DNA of 47,250 nt, taken from Akkermansiaceae bacterium (GTDB taxonomy: Bacteria; Verrucomicrobiota; Verrucomicrobiia; Verrucomicrobiales; Akkermansiaceae). The notes under the pieces were generated by a model that was given only the letters and a program-made list of their open reading frames with translations, was not told the origin of the DNA and ran no database searches. The position numbers and the translations under genes were made by a program. This document shows, one piece after another, positions 24,954 to 33,938 of the stretch (the first letter of the stretch is position 1; each line of letters begins with the position of its first letter). The stretch is taken from assembly GCA_025457665.1 (NCBI GenBank), contig JALOTY010000029.1, positions 1 through 47,250 on the forward strand, read 5' to 3'.

Positions 24954-26294
24954 ATGCAGCGGGTGGCGGTGATCAATGTGGTGGGGCTTTCGTCGTCCTT
25001 GCTGGGGCCTTCGATGCCCCGGCTGTCGGCCTTTGCCGAGCGGGCGGGTTTGCAGGTCATCGAGCCGGCGTTTCCGGCGCTGACCTGCACGGCGCAGTCA
25101 TCGATGCTCACCGGTCTCGATGCCTCCGGGCACGGGATCGTGGCGAACGGGTGGTATGATCGGGAGTCGGCCGAAGTGCGGTTCTGGAAACAGAGCAATC
25201 GGCTGGTGAGGGGGCGAAAGATTTGGGATCTGCTCAAGGAGCGGCATGCGGGCTTCACCTGTGCGAACCTTTTCTGGTGGTACAACATGGCGACCACGGT
25301 GGATTTCGCGATGACGCCGCGTCCGCTCTATCCGGCGGACGGGCGCAAGGTTTTCGATATCCACACCCAACCGATGGGCTGGCGGGAGGAGGTCAAGGGC
25401 GCGCTCGGAGATTTTCCCTTCCCGGCTTTCTGGGGTCCGGCGGCGGGGATCGGGGCATCGAAATGGATTGCCGATGCCGCGCGGTGGACCGAGGAGAAAT
25501 GCTCACCCACGCTGTCGCTCGTTTATCTCCCGCACCTCGACTACTGCCTGCAGAAGTTCGGCCCCGGGGTGCCGGAGGTGGCGGCGGAGTTGTTAGAAAT
25601 CGATACGGTGGCTGGGGACCTGATCGAATTTTACGAGCGCCGGGGGATCAAAGTGATCGTGCTTTCCGAATACGGGATCGGAGCGGTGAAACGGCCCGTC
25701 CATCTGAACCGTCATTTCCGCGAACGGGGTTGGTTGCAGGTGAAAGATGAATTGGGCCGGGAGACGCTGGATGTTTTCGGTTCGCAGGTTTTTGCGGTGG
25801 CGGACCATCAGGTGGCGCATGTTTATTCCACTCAGGGGCCGACGGCGGAGCTGAGAGAGTTTCTTGAGGGAATCGAGGGCGTGGCGGAAGTGCGGGAGTC
25901 GTTGGATGGCGATCGCAGCGGGGATTTCGTTGTCGTGGCGGACGAGGACGCGTGGTTCACCTATTACTACTGGGAGGATGAGGCGAAGGCCCCGGACTTC
26001 GCGCGGACGGTGGATATCCATCGCAAGCCCGGCTATGATCCGGCGGAATTGTTCATCGACCCCGCGATCGGCTTCCCGAAGTGGGAGGTGGCGAAATTTC
26101 TCCTCAAGAAAAAGCTCGGGCTGCGGGGGCTGTTAGAAGTCATCCCGCTGGATGCGGGGTTGGTGAAGGGTTCCCATGGCAGGGACAAGGTCGATCCCGG
26201 CCTGCGGCCTGTCATCCTCGGGGCCTTGGGTGAAGTCGCAAAGGCCGAGGAGGTCTTTGGAGAAATCCTCCGGGCGGTGGAGGGGAGGGCGTGA
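24954..26294 (+). CDS. Alkaline phosphatase superfamily protein (type I phosphodiesterase / nucleotide pyrophosphatase-like)
   Basis: A 446-residue protein without a signal peptide. Seen: the probable nucleophile Thr in PALTCTAQSSMLTGLDASGHGIVANGWYD, a metal-ligand region YLPHLDYCLQKFGPG, VLSEYGIGAVKRPVHLNR and AVADHQVAHVY. The order fits Pfam phosphodiesterase (PF01663-type) proteins and the relative often found in ebo gene clusters. Some usual ligands are altered: the DxxGHxxGP site reads LDYCLQKFGP and SDHG reads SEYG. It therefore may have lost or changed catalysis, though the same sites can vary in this subfamily. A good GGAGGGGGGAAG precedes ATG 24954. It is divergent from glmM. Substrate unknown. 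Confidence 0.8.
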   Translation: MQRVAVINVVGLSSSLLGPSMPRLSAFAERAGLQVIEPAFPALTCTAQSSMLTGLDASGHGIVANGWYDRESAEVRFWKQSNRLVRGRKIWDLLKERHAGFTCANLFWWYNMATTVDFAMTPRPLYPADGRKVFDIHTQPMGWREEVKGALGDFPFPAFWGPAAGIGASKWIADAARWTEEKCSPTLSLVYLPHLDYCLQKFGPGVPEVAAELLEIDTVAGDLIEFYERRGIKVIVLSEYGIGAVKRPVHLNRHFRERGWLQVKDELGRETLDVFGSQVFAVADHQVAHVYSTQGPTAELREFLEGIEGVAEVRESLDGDRSGDFVVVADEDAWFTYYYWEDEAKAPDFARTVDIHRKPGYDPAELFIDPAIGFPKWEVAKFLLKKKLGLRGLLEVIPLDAGLVKGSHGRDKVDPGLRPVILGALGEVAKAEEVFGEILRAVEGRA

Positions 26295-26367
26295 GTCCTG
26301 GTGGCCCTGGGTGGCCCGCATTCTTTTCCTTTTGATGGCGAAGGGAATCGGCTAAGGGCTTGGGCCG

Positions 26368-27327
26368 ATGTTGCGTCGGGATTTCATGATTGCGGCCATG
26401 CTTGCCTCGGTGCCCCTGCGTTTGGGTGCGGAGCCGGGTCGGAGTTTGCATACCGTGCCGCCGCCGAGTCCGCTGCGCTTGCCGTTGAAAACGGTATTCA
26501 AGGGCGAGGCCCGCTTTCAGGCGCTGATTGCCCAAGCGAAGAAAGAGCAGTGGCTGAGGCTGCATCTGGGGACCAGGACGGTGCGGGTGGCGCGGGCGAT
26601 GATCGGGGTTCCCTATGTGAACTACACCTTGGAGGTGCACGATCGAATCGAAAATCCCGTGGTGAATCTGGACGGGATGGACTGCTGGACATTTTACGAG
26701 AACGCCTTGGGCTTCGCGCGGATGCTGCGCTACAAGCCCGGGCCGTATCGACCTGAGGATCTGCTCCACATGATCGAGTTGGAGCGCTATCGGGATGGGC
26801 GCTGCACGGGAAGTTATCTGAGCCGGATGCATCATCTGGAGGAAGTGTTTCACTGCAACCAGCGGCGCGGTTTGGCGCAGAACATCACCCCGCAACTTCC
26901 GGGGGCGCAGAGGCTGCGACGGGAGATCCGGGAAATGACCGTGGCGTGGAAAAGCTATCGCTATCTGCGCAACAATCGCGCGCTGATTCCGGAGATGGCA
27001 AAGATCGAGCAGCGGGTGTCCCAACTTCCGGTGTATCACGTTCCGAAGGCTGCCGCGCGTGCGGCGGAGAATCATCTTCGCGACGGTGATGTCTGTGCGA
27101 TCACCACAAATTGGAAATATGGCTACACCTCGCATGTGGGACTGATCATCCGGGTGCGGGATCGGGCGTATTTCATGCACGCGACCTCGGATCGCGACAA
27201 GGGGCGGATGACGGTGATCGACCGACCCATCACCGACTACCTCAATGGCTCAAGCAAGCATGCGGGCATGGTGATCTGCCGTCCGCTGGATCCGCCGCCA
27301 TCGAGGATGTGGTCGAACGTGCGTTGA
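26368..27327 (+). CDS. Exported DUF1460 (N-acetylmuramoyl-L-alanine amidase-like) protein
   Basis: A 319-residue protein with an N-terminal signal (MLRRDFMIAAMLASVPLRLGA, an RRDF motif that may be Tat-type). The NlpC/P60-like domain carries ARAMIGVPYVNYTLE, NPVVNLDGMDCWTFYENALGFARML with the probable nucleophile Cys, SYLSRMHHLEEVF, and the His-containing SHVGLIIRVRDRAYFMHATSD. These blocks define DUF1460. Such enzymes cleave or bind muropeptides in the periplasm. It is 73 bases downstream of the phosphodiesterase-like gene on the same strand, and co-transcription is possible. Confidence 0.87.
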   Translation: MLRRDFMIAAMLASVPLRLGAEPGRSLHTVPPPSPLRLPLKTVFKGEARFQALIAQAKKEQWLRLHLGTRTVRVARAMIGVPYVNYTLEVHDRIENPVVNLDGMDCWTFYENALGFARMLRYKPGPYRPEDLLHMIELERYRDGRCTGSYLSRMHHLEEVFHCNQRRGLAQNITPQLPGAQRLRREIREMTVAWKSYRYLRNNRALIPEMAKIEQRVSQLPVYHVPKAAARAAENHLRDGDVCAITTNWKYGYTSHVGLIIRVRDRAYFMHATSDRDKGRMTVIDRPITDYLNGSSKHAGMVICRPLDPPPSRMWSNVR

Positions 27328-27343
27328 GCGCTTGCCCGGGGAT

Positions 27344-29641
27344 TTATTTCAATTCCTCGGCTTTCCATGGGCGGCCGCTGCGTTCCTTGGTGGCGGCGCG
27401 TTCCTTGGCGACGAAGGCATCGCTCACGGCCGGGGCCTTGTTGCCCCATTCGTTGCGAATGTAGGTGGCGATATCAGCGATGCGGGTATCGGTCATGGCG
27501 GGATTGAAGGACAGGCCGGGCATGTCGGTGGGGGGAGTGTAAAGTTCCCCGGCGACTTCGACCGGTCCGCTCATGCCATGGAGGAGGATGCGGATGAGGA
27601 TTTCGGGTTTCCCGGTGACCCATTCGGACTCGGCCAGGGGCGGACCGAGATTGGGCAGGCCGGCACCATCGGCCCCGTGGCAACCGAAGCAGGCGGCCTC
27701 GCCATGGTAGAGCACCTTGCCCCGACCGTAAGCGGCAAGCTCCGCACCGCTGAGGGCGGGGCCGCTGGGTTTCGCACCAGCTTCCGCGGCGGCCTGCTCC
27801 AGCCAGCCGAGCAGTTCCTTGTCCTTCGAGTCCTTCATGGCCGCGGCGATGAAATCCTTTTCATGATGATCCAGCCCGGAAACCACGGCTTGGCGGAGGA
27901 AGGGAGCCTTCGGATGTTTATCTAACAGATCCTTGATCACCGCGAAAGCCTTGGCATCACCGGTGGCGGCGAGGACGCGGGCATGATAGGGGAGATTGGC
28001 GGGATCGACATTTGCCTGGATGAGCACGGGAGTGAGCTTGGTGAGTTCCGCCGCAGGAAGCCTGGTGGCGGCCCAGAGGGCGGAGGCTTGAAGATCGACA
28101 TCGCCACCGCGGATGGCAGAGACGAGATGGGCGGCTTCGAGCATGCCCATGCCTTCAAGAGTCCAGATCGCATGGGCGCGGGCGCGGGCAGGACCGGCGG
28201 CGGTGAGTTTCACGAGGAAAGGGACGACGGCGGCGTCCTTGCGATCGACCATCAAGCGCTGCGCCATTTCCCGGTGCCAGGCGTTTTCATGCATGAGCAT
28301 TTTCACCAGCGGCAGGGGCTCGAGCGTGGTCAGGTCCACGGCGGGTTCGAGCTTTCCAGAGGTCGAACGGAGGCGATAGATCCGCCCATGGCCGTATCCG
28401 GGTTGATCGAGTTTCCGCGCAAGGGTTTGCTCGCGCAGGTAGGAGGTCATGAAGGTCTTGTGCTGGATGATGCCGTGATACATGTCGAGCACCAGCAGGG
28501 AGCCATCGGGAGCATTGTAAACGTTCACCGGTCGGGCGCGTTCATCGGTGGACGCGAGGACTTCCGAATCCGGGAAGACATGGGTGCCGGTGGTTTGGCC
28601 GTCCTTTTGATCGATGCGGATGGCCTTGACGAGATTGACGCTGGGTTCGGTGACGAAGGCGGTGCCGCGCCAGGAAGCGGGGAAATTCGTGCCGCGGTAG
28701 ATGGCCATGCCGGCGGCGGCGGTGGCGGAGATGAGTTTGTGGGTTTGGGGGTCGAGGGTTTGCTCGGAGTAACCGTTGCGGCGGTCCATGTAGGCGCGGT
28801 TGATGCCGGGGTTCACACGGATGGGCCACACGCGGTTCGAGCCGAGTTGGGTGAAATCGCGGTATTTCATCCGCACGCCGGGATTTCCCTGGAGGAGATT
28901 GGGCACCAGGAGATCGCCGAAGAGAAAGGTGGAGTTGTTGTTGTGATAGAGTCGGCCCCAGTCATCGCGGGCGATGCCCCATTGACCACGGAAGGCGGTG
29001 GATTCGATCTTCCAGCCATCGCCGTCGCGGCGGATCCTCTTGTCGGATTTCGCGAGATAGAGCCAATTGTCGAGATTGCGGAGGAGCCCGTTGGGCTTGT
29101 GTTCCACGTTGCCACCGGCCGCGAACTTGGCATCGATCACTTTCGTCTCCCCACGGGGTTTGACTCCCTCGCGCGGTGTCCAGCAGAGGCGGTGTTCATC
29201 GAGGAAAAGGATGCCATCCTCGAAGACCGCAATGGCGCGGGGCAGGAGGATTTTTTCGTGGAAAATCGTGCGGCGATCGAGCGTGCCGTCGCGATTGCTG
29301 TCTTCCAAGACCACAATGCTGCCGCGCGGCACGGACTCGAGTTTGCCATCGATGTCCGGCATGTAGCCATTCATCTCGCAGACCCACAGGCGTCCGCTGG
29401 AATCGAAGTCGAGGCAGACGGGTTTCTCGACGATGGGTTCGGCAGCGACGGTTTCGAGCTTGAAGCCATTGGCGGCGGCATAGCTGCGCAGGGCTTGAGG
29501 GGCTTCGAGGACCGGGGCGGGCGGGATTTCCTCGGCGGGAACCACCGGCGACATGTTGTCGTGACCCTGGCGGTTTCCCTGCTGGGCGGAAAGTGGCAGG
29601 GCAAGAAGAAGGAGAGAGACGGCGATGCGCATGCGGCTCAT
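27344..29641 (-). CDS. PVC-type secreted dehydrogenase-like protein with terminal CxxCH haem site
   Basis: A 765-residue exported protein: signal peptide (RIAVSLLLLALPLSAQ), a six-bladed beta-propeller dehydrogenase-like domain starting about residue 50 (LRSYAAANGFKLETVAAEPIVEKPVCLDFDSSGRLWVCEMNGY), HEAT-like helical repeats (about 430-620), and a C-terminal cytochrome c domain with CFGCH at 651-655 and a Met-containing PTDMPGLSFNPAMTD. This order is characteristic of planctomycete and verrucomicrobial PVC-type haem proteins, thought to oxidise sugars or other substrates and pass electrons to the respiratory chain. ATG 29632 is an alternative start. Substrate and partner unknown. Confidence 0.92.
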   Translation of the reverse strand: MSRMRIAVSLLLLALPLSAQQGNRQGHDNMSPVVPAEEIPPAPVLEAPQALRSYAAANGFKLETVAAEPIVEKPVCLDFDSSGRLWVCEMNGYMPDIDGKLESVPRGSIVVLEDSNRDGTLDRRTIFHEKILLPRAIAVFEDGILFLDEHRLCWTPREGVKPRGETKVIDAKFAAGGNVEHKPNGLLRNLDNWLYLAKSDKRIRRDGDGWKIESTAFRGQWGIARDDWGRLYHNNNSTFLFGDLLVPNLLQGNPGVRMKYRDFTQLGSNRVWPIRVNPGINRAYMDRRNGYSEQTLDPQTHKLISATAAAGMAIYRGTNFPASWRGTAFVTEPSVNLVKAIRIDQKDGQTTGTHVFPDSEVLASTDERARPVNVYNAPDGSLLVLDMYHGIIQHKTFMTSYLREQTLARKLDQPGYGHGRIYRLRSTSGKLEPAVDLTTLEPLPLVKMLMHENAWHREMAQRLMVDRKDAAVVPFLVKLTAAGPARARAHAIWTLEGMGMLEAAHLVSAIRGGDVDLQASALWAATRLPAAELTKLTPVLIQANVDPANLPYHARVLAATGDAKAFAVIKDLLDKHPKAPFLRQAVVSGLDHHEKDFIAAAMKDSKDKELLGWLEQAAAEAGAKPSGPALSGAELAAYGRGKVLYHGEAACFGCHGADGAGLPNLGPPLAESEWVTGKPEILIRILLHGMSGPVEVAGELYTPPTDMPGLSFNPAMTDTRIADIATYIRNEWGNKAPAVSDAFVAKERAATKERSGRPWKAEELK

Positions 29642-29669
29642 ACGTGACGGCCGCAGGGATTATCGCAGA

Positions 29670-29703
29670 AATCCGGAAAGTTGTAGGACAAATTTCCCGG
29701 ATT
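29670..29703. repeat. Inverted repeat upstream of the PVC haem protein gene
   Basis: AATCCGGAAA (29670-29679) and TTTCCCGGATT (29693-29703) pair over about ten bases with one bulge. It sits in the 114-base gap between the nitroreductase stop and the haem-protein start (both minus strand), with a second GC-rich inverted repeat (CGGGAGTGCTCCCG near 29706-29719). It may be a terminator-like hairpin or an operator. Confidence 0.35.
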
Positions 29704-29755
29704 CACGGGAGTGCTCCCGGGCCTCGGTTTCGGACCGGGAGCGGACTCGGGCAGG

Positions 29756-30394
29756 TCAGCGGAACTCGATGACTTCTTCGAAATCAAAGCGTGCCTTGGG
29801 TCGGGCAGCGGTGTGGTCGGAGTCCGATCGGAAACCGACCGCACAGGCGACGCAGGTCGCGTAGCCGCTGTCGCCCAAGCCGAGGATGACATCGTAGGCG
29901 GTGGGATCGATCCCTTCGAGCGGGCAGGTATCGATGCCAAGGGCGGCGGCTGCTCCCATGAACTGGCCGAGGGCGATGTAGCACTGACGGACGTTCCAGG
30001 AGTGGCGTTCTTCATCGGAGAGGCGGCCGATGAATCCCTCCATCATGCCGCGCATGGGAGCAAGGGCTTCGAGGGACTGGCCTTGCGTCGTGGCGAGGCA
30101 ATCGAGCCAGCGATCGATATCGGCATCGTCAAGGTTGGTGCGCGCGGTGAAGACGACGAGTTCGGAGGCATCGGTCAACTGCGGTTGGTTCCACGAGGCC
30201 CCGCGCAGTTTCGCGCGGAGTTCCGGGTCACGCACGACAATGAATTTCCACGGTTGGAGGCCGAAGGAGGAAGGGGTCAGCACAAGGCCTTCGAGCAGGG
30301 CTTGGAAGGCATCGGGATCGACCGACTTGTCGGGGTCGAAATGTTTCGTGGCGTAGCGTTTCCGGAGGGCGGCGATGAGTTCTTGCGGCGACAT
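29756..30394 (-). CDS. Nitroreductase family NAD(P)H-dependent flavoprotein (NfsB/YdgI-like)
   Basis: A 212-residue FMN enzyme. Seen: LRKRYATKHFDPDKSVDPDAFQALLEGLVLTPSSFGLQPWKFIVVRDPELR, the N-terminal FMN-binding block with the RYATKxFD and PSSxGLQPW motifs of the NfsB/dihydropteridine reductase branch, and GIDTCPLEGIDP and LGLGDSGYATCVACAVGFRSDSD near the C-terminus. The start ATG 30394 is chosen for the MSPQELIAAL N-terminus; eight more residues are open upstream. It lies 20 bases downstream of lptD on the same strand, so it is probably co-transcribed with it. The natural substrate is unknown. Confidence 0.9.
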   Translation of the reverse strand: MSPQELIAALRKRYATKHFDPDKSVDPDAFQALLEGLVLTPSSFGLQPWKFIVVRDPELRAKLRGASWNQPQLTDASELVVFTARTNLDDADIDRWLDCLATTQGQSLEALAPMRGMMEGFIGRLSDEERHSWNVRQCYIALGQFMGAAAALGIDTCPLEGIDPTAYDVILGLGDSGYATCVACAVGFRSDSDHTAARPKARFDFEEVIEFR

Positions 30395-30414
30395 GCCTGC
30401 ACCCTGCGCAGGAA

Positions 30415-32946
30415 TCACTGGGCGTCAAGATTCAGCGGCAGGGTGGCCCCGGGGAAATCCTTCAGGGTGAAGGCGAGGAAAAGGCCGTATTCGTTTTCGA
30501 TCCGGTTGTCCCGTGCGGTCAGACCGAGCGAGGCGACCCAGTGGTTGAAGTCACGATGGACGGTGTATTGTTGGAATTCGAGCGTGCCGTCATCGAGTTC
30601 CCAAACATGCGTGGCCCCAACACCCCAGCGGTCGTTGAGGCGGCCGTAGGTGCGGACGTTGATGCGGTTGGAATCCGTGATGACCGGGTGGTTGTTGAGG
30701 AATTGGTTGGCAATGGTGATCTCCAGGTTCTCATTCGGCATGAAGCGGACGGCGGCGGCGACTTCCGAGAATCCCGAACCGTCATCGATGATGGGAAACT
30801 GAGTTTCCAACAGCAGGTCCAGCCAGGGCAGGGGACGCCAGGTGAAGTCGTTGTAGAGGTTTGAAACGCTGCGGTTGAGGCCATCCGGGTCTTCCATGTA
30901 GGCATCGAGATAGGTGTCCATGCGCATCCATTGATAGCTTTGGCCATCGCGTTTGGTGATGAGTTCATTGCGCATGCCGAAGCGGAAGATCGACCAATCG
31001 CGGAGGGAGTCGATCGCGGTGAAACGCGTGGGGCTGAGGCTGCGCGGGCGGATGGTGAAGGTATCGCGGTCGATCGCCGGGAAGAGCGAGTCGAGGTCGT
31101 CGGTGGTCAGGTAGGAGAAGCGGGCGTAGGGCTGGAAGACGTGAATCAGACCATCGAGCCCCCAGAAACGGTTCTGGTGATCGGCGAAGTCCCGGGCGAA
31201 TTTCACGGACGCTTCGGCCCCGGCGAAAAGGTGGGTGCGGCTTAGGGCATCGGCCGGACCGCTGACGCCATTGTATTGGGTGAAACCGAAGCCGACCTCC
31301 GGGGTGAAATTCAGCCACCCGCCAAGTTTCATCGGCGCGGAGAACTGGTGGAGCGTGTGGAAACGGTTGTATCCGGGATCGAGCAACTGGGTGGTGAGTG
31401 CCGGGAGAAGCGGGCTGCCTGGAGGGAGGGCGCGGATACGCTGGACGAGGAGTCGCTCGTAAGTGGGAAGCTGGTTGAGGAGATTCGGCAGCAGCGGACT
31501 GCCGGGCGGGAGGGCAATGGCGGCCTGGGCCGTGCCTTGGGTGAAGCTGCCGATTTCCTCGTCGGCGATGGTGAAGGAGGTGCTGCCTTCGTGGAAAATC
31601 GGCGTGCCGAAAATCGAGCGGCGCGATTGGTCATAGGCGATTTCCGGGAGCCGGGTGTCGGAGCGGTAGAAATCGTTCGGGCTGAGGCGGGCGATGATGC
31701 TGAAAAGCGAGTGATCGTCGCGGCGGATGAGGCCGATGGTATTGTCCGGAGCGGGATCGGTGCGGAAGAGGCGGGGGTCGAAGTCTTCCAGGTAGAAATT
31801 GTCGCTGAGGAAATTCAGATTGTAGTCCGCGCGCCATTTGTCCCCACCTTCAAGCGAAAGGGGGATGCGGTATTGGAGTGCGGCGCGCCAGCGGTCTTCA
31901 TTGACGATACCGCGGGGCAAGCCGGTCCGGGAAATGGTCGGATCAAGGTCGTTGGCGTAGTAGAGCGAGAGGCCGGTCAGGGCTTCGTTTTCCTTTTGCC
32001 GACGGTCGATGAGATCGACGCCGACGCCGACGCCGCGTCTGCCCCGGAGGTCGAGATTCCAGCGGGAGAGCAGCCATGGGCTGTCGCCCTCGCCGAGCAT
32101 GATGCCGTAGCTGTTCAGCAGGTAGGGGCCCCAGTTGCTGCGGGCACCGGGGATGATGTGGTAGCCAAGCTGGGCATCGAGCGGTTGCGAGAAATAAGGC
32201 AGCCAGAAGATGGGAGTATCCCCGGCGTAAAGCTTCAGATTGCGGAAGGTCACGCGGTCTTCCGGATAGACCGTGGTTTCCGAGGCGCGGATCCAGAAAT
32301 CCGGGTCTTCGACATCGTGGGTGGTGATGCCGGCATCGCGACCGACGAAGACCCGCTTGCCGTTTCTTTCTTCCATCACGAAGCCATCGGCCTCTAACAG
32401 CAGGGGATCGACCCCGGTGCGCAGGCCGGTGGTGTCGAGAAGGCCGGTATCGATGAAGTAAACGATCCGCTGGCCGCGCTGGAGGGTTTGGTTCTGATAG
32501 ATGGAGATATCACCGATGAGGGTCACCGTGCGGGTGGTGTCATCGAGCACGGCCTGATTGGCGAAGATTTCGACGCCGGTTTCCGTGCGGAGTTTCACCG
32601 GGCCATCGAGATACATTTTCTTTTCGATACCTTCGTATCGTCCGCCGCGGGCGGCGAGGGTCATGCCGGTATCAGCGGTGGCATTCACGGACCCTCGGAA
32701 AGTGAGGGTTTCGGTGGCTTTGACGTAGTCGGCCCCGTCGGCGAGATCGAGGCTCACGGAGCTGGGTTGCGCCGGAGCGACATCGGCCGCGGCAGCGAGA
32801 TCGGCATCCGTGGGGAGGGGGACGGGGGTGACCGGGGCGATGGGGGCGGGCTCGGGGCTTTCCGCGGCTGGAGCGGCAGGCTCCTGGCCTTGGGCGGCGA
32901 GTGGCAGAAGGGAAAGGAAGAGAACGGAGAGCAGCCTCATCGGCAC
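30415..32946 (-). CDS. lptD: LPS-assembly outer-membrane protein LptD
   Basis: An 843-residue outer membrane barrel that inserts lipopolysaccharide into the outer leaflet. After a signal peptide (LLSVLFLSLLPLAAQGQE) and a Pro/Ala/Glu-rich linker, the OstA/LptA-like periplasmic beta-taco begins near residue 70 (VKATETLTFRGSVNATADTGMTLAARGGRYEG), followed by TFRNLKLYAGDTPIFWLPYFSQPLD, the LptD core motif, and a long C-terminal barrel ending LFLAFTLKDFPG. About residues 480-525 hold a doubled ALPPGSPLLP segment in a probable loop. ATG 32946 is chosen; Met3 is an alternative. It is divergent from the epimerase gene. lptE and lptA are not seen. Confidence 0.9.
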   Translation of the reverse strand: MPMRLLSVLFLSLLPLAAQGQEPAAPAAESPEPAPIAPVTPVPLPTDADLAAAADVAPAQPSSVSLDLADGADYVKATETLTFRGSVNATADTGMTLAARGGRYEGIEKKMYLDGPVKLRTETGVEIFANQAVLDDTTRTVTLIGDISIYQNQTLQRGQRIVYFIDTGLLDTTGLRTGVDPLLLEADGFVMEERNGKRVFVGRDAGITTHDVEDPDFWIRASETTVYPEDRVTFRNLKLYAGDTPIFWLPYFSQPLDAQLGYHIIPGARSNWGPYLLNSYGIMLGEGDSPWLLSRWNLDLRGRRGVGVGVDLIDRRQKENEALTGLSLYYANDLDPTISRTGLPRGIVNEDRWRAALQYRIPLSLEGGDKWRADYNLNFLSDNFYLEDFDPRLFRTDPAPDNTIGLIRRDDHSLFSIIARLSPNDFYRSDTRLPEIAYDQSRRSIFGTPIFHEGSTSFTIADEEIGSFTQGTAQAAIALPPGSPLLPNLLNQLPTYERLLVQRIRALPPGSPLLPALTTQLLDPGYNRFHTLHQFSAPMKLGGWLNFTPEVGFGFTQYNGVSGPADALSRTHLFAGAEASVKFARDFADHQNRFWGLDGLIHVFQPYARFSYLTTDDLDSLFPAIDRDTFTIRPRSLSPTRFTAIDSLRDWSIFRFGMRNELITKRDGQSYQWMRMDTYLDAYMEDPDGLNRSVSNLYNDFTWRPLPWLDLLLETQFPIIDDGSGFSEVAAAVRFMPNENLEITIANQFLNNHPVITDSNRINVRTYGRLNDRWGVGATHVWELDDGTLEFQQYTVHRDFNHWVASLGLTARDNRIENEYGLFLAFTLKDFPGATLPLNLDAQ

Positions 32947-33026
32947 GGATCTGACTTGGGCCGGGGCGGCAAGTAAAGGTGGAAAGCGATTGCGCGGGCG
33001 GGGAAAGGGCGGATGGTCGTTGCAAG

Positions 33027-33914
33027 ATGGTTGAGAATCAGCAGCAGAGGGTGCTAGGAATCGTGGGTGCCACGGGATTTATCGGTTCCTGCCTGTCCTC
33101 GCGGGCGAAGGAGGCGGGGTGGAAGGTGGTGGGCTTCAGTCGCTCGAAGCAAGCGGCGGTGGGCGCGGTCGCCGAATGGCGGACTTGGGGGGAGAGTGTG
33201 GATCTGGGAGGGCTCGATGCCCTGGTGAACCTCGCGGGCGAACCGGTGGACCAGCGATGGACGGCGGAGGCAAAAAGGAAGTTTCATCAGAGCCGGGTGG
33301 GGGTGACGCAGCTTTTGGCTCGCGAAATGGCGCGTGAGGGGGCTCCCCGGGTGTGGATCAATGGGAGCGCGGTGGGGATTTATGGAGATCGCGGGGATGA
33401 GATCCTCACCGAAGAAGCCCAGGCTGGGGAAGGCTATCTGGCGGAGCTTTGTCGGGAGTGGGAAGCGGCCGCAGTGGCTGCCGGGGTGCGGGTTCTTTGC
33501 TGGCGGACGGGGATCGTGCTCGGCAAGGGTGGGGCGGCCTGGGGAAAAATGCGGACGGTCTTCCAATGGGGAGCGGGCGGACGATTTGGGGACGGACGTC
33601 AGTGGATGCCGTGGATCCACGTCGATGACCTCGCGTGTGGGATGCTGCATGCCCTGGACTCGGGAATTTCCGGGCCGGTGAACGGCAGCGCGCCGAAAGT
33701 GGAGCGGAATGCGGATTTCACGCGGAAGCTGGCAGCGGCGCTGCGTCGCCCGGCGATCCTGCCGGCGCCGGCATGGGGGCTGCGCCTGGCCTTGGGCGAA
33801 TTCGCCGGGGCCTTGCTGGCCAGCCAGCGGGCGGTGCCGGAGAAGCTTGTGGCCGATGGATATGAATTCCGTTTTCCGACCCTCGAATCCGCCCTTGGCG
33901 AGCTTTTGGGCTGA
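33027..33914 (+). CDS. TIGR01777-family epimerase (SDR fold, YfcH-like)
   Basis: A 295-residue NAD(P)-binding protein with the Rossmann start VLGIVGATGFIGSCLSSRAKEAGW (GxxGFIG), LDALVNLAGEPVDQRW, GSAVGIYGDRGDEILTE (catalytic-type Tyr), RTGIVLGKGGAAW, MPWIHVDDLA and a C-terminal DUF1731-like region (RPAILPAPAWGLRLALGEFAGALLASQRAVPEKL). These are the standard motifs of the family; the physiological reaction is unknown. The start ATG 33027 gives a 7-residue lead before the Rossmann strand. It is divergent from lptD and converges on feoB. Confidence 0.92.
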   Translation: MVENQQQRVLGIVGATGFIGSCLSSRAKEAGWKVVGFSRSKQAAVGAVAEWRTWGESVDLGGLDALVNLAGEPVDQRWTAEAKRKFHQSRVGVTQLLAREMAREGAPRVWINGSAVGIYGDRGDEILTEEAQAGEGYLAELCREWEAAAVAAGVRVLCWRTGIVLGKGGAAWGKMRTVFQWGAGGRFGDGRQWMPWIHVDDLACGMLHALDSGISGPVNGSAPKVERNADFTRKLAAALRRPAILPAPAWGLRLALGEFAGALLASQRAVPEKLVADGYEFRFPTLESALGELLG

Positions 33915-33938
33915 TGCGGGTGAAACCTTGCCGGGTTG

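Noticed and set aside
27983..29647. A 554-codon plus-strand frame opposite the PVC haem protein.
   Set aside because: Its composition is a codon mirror of the opposite strand (Gly/Asp/Glu-rich with no motifs), while the minus strand has the propeller and CFGCH features.
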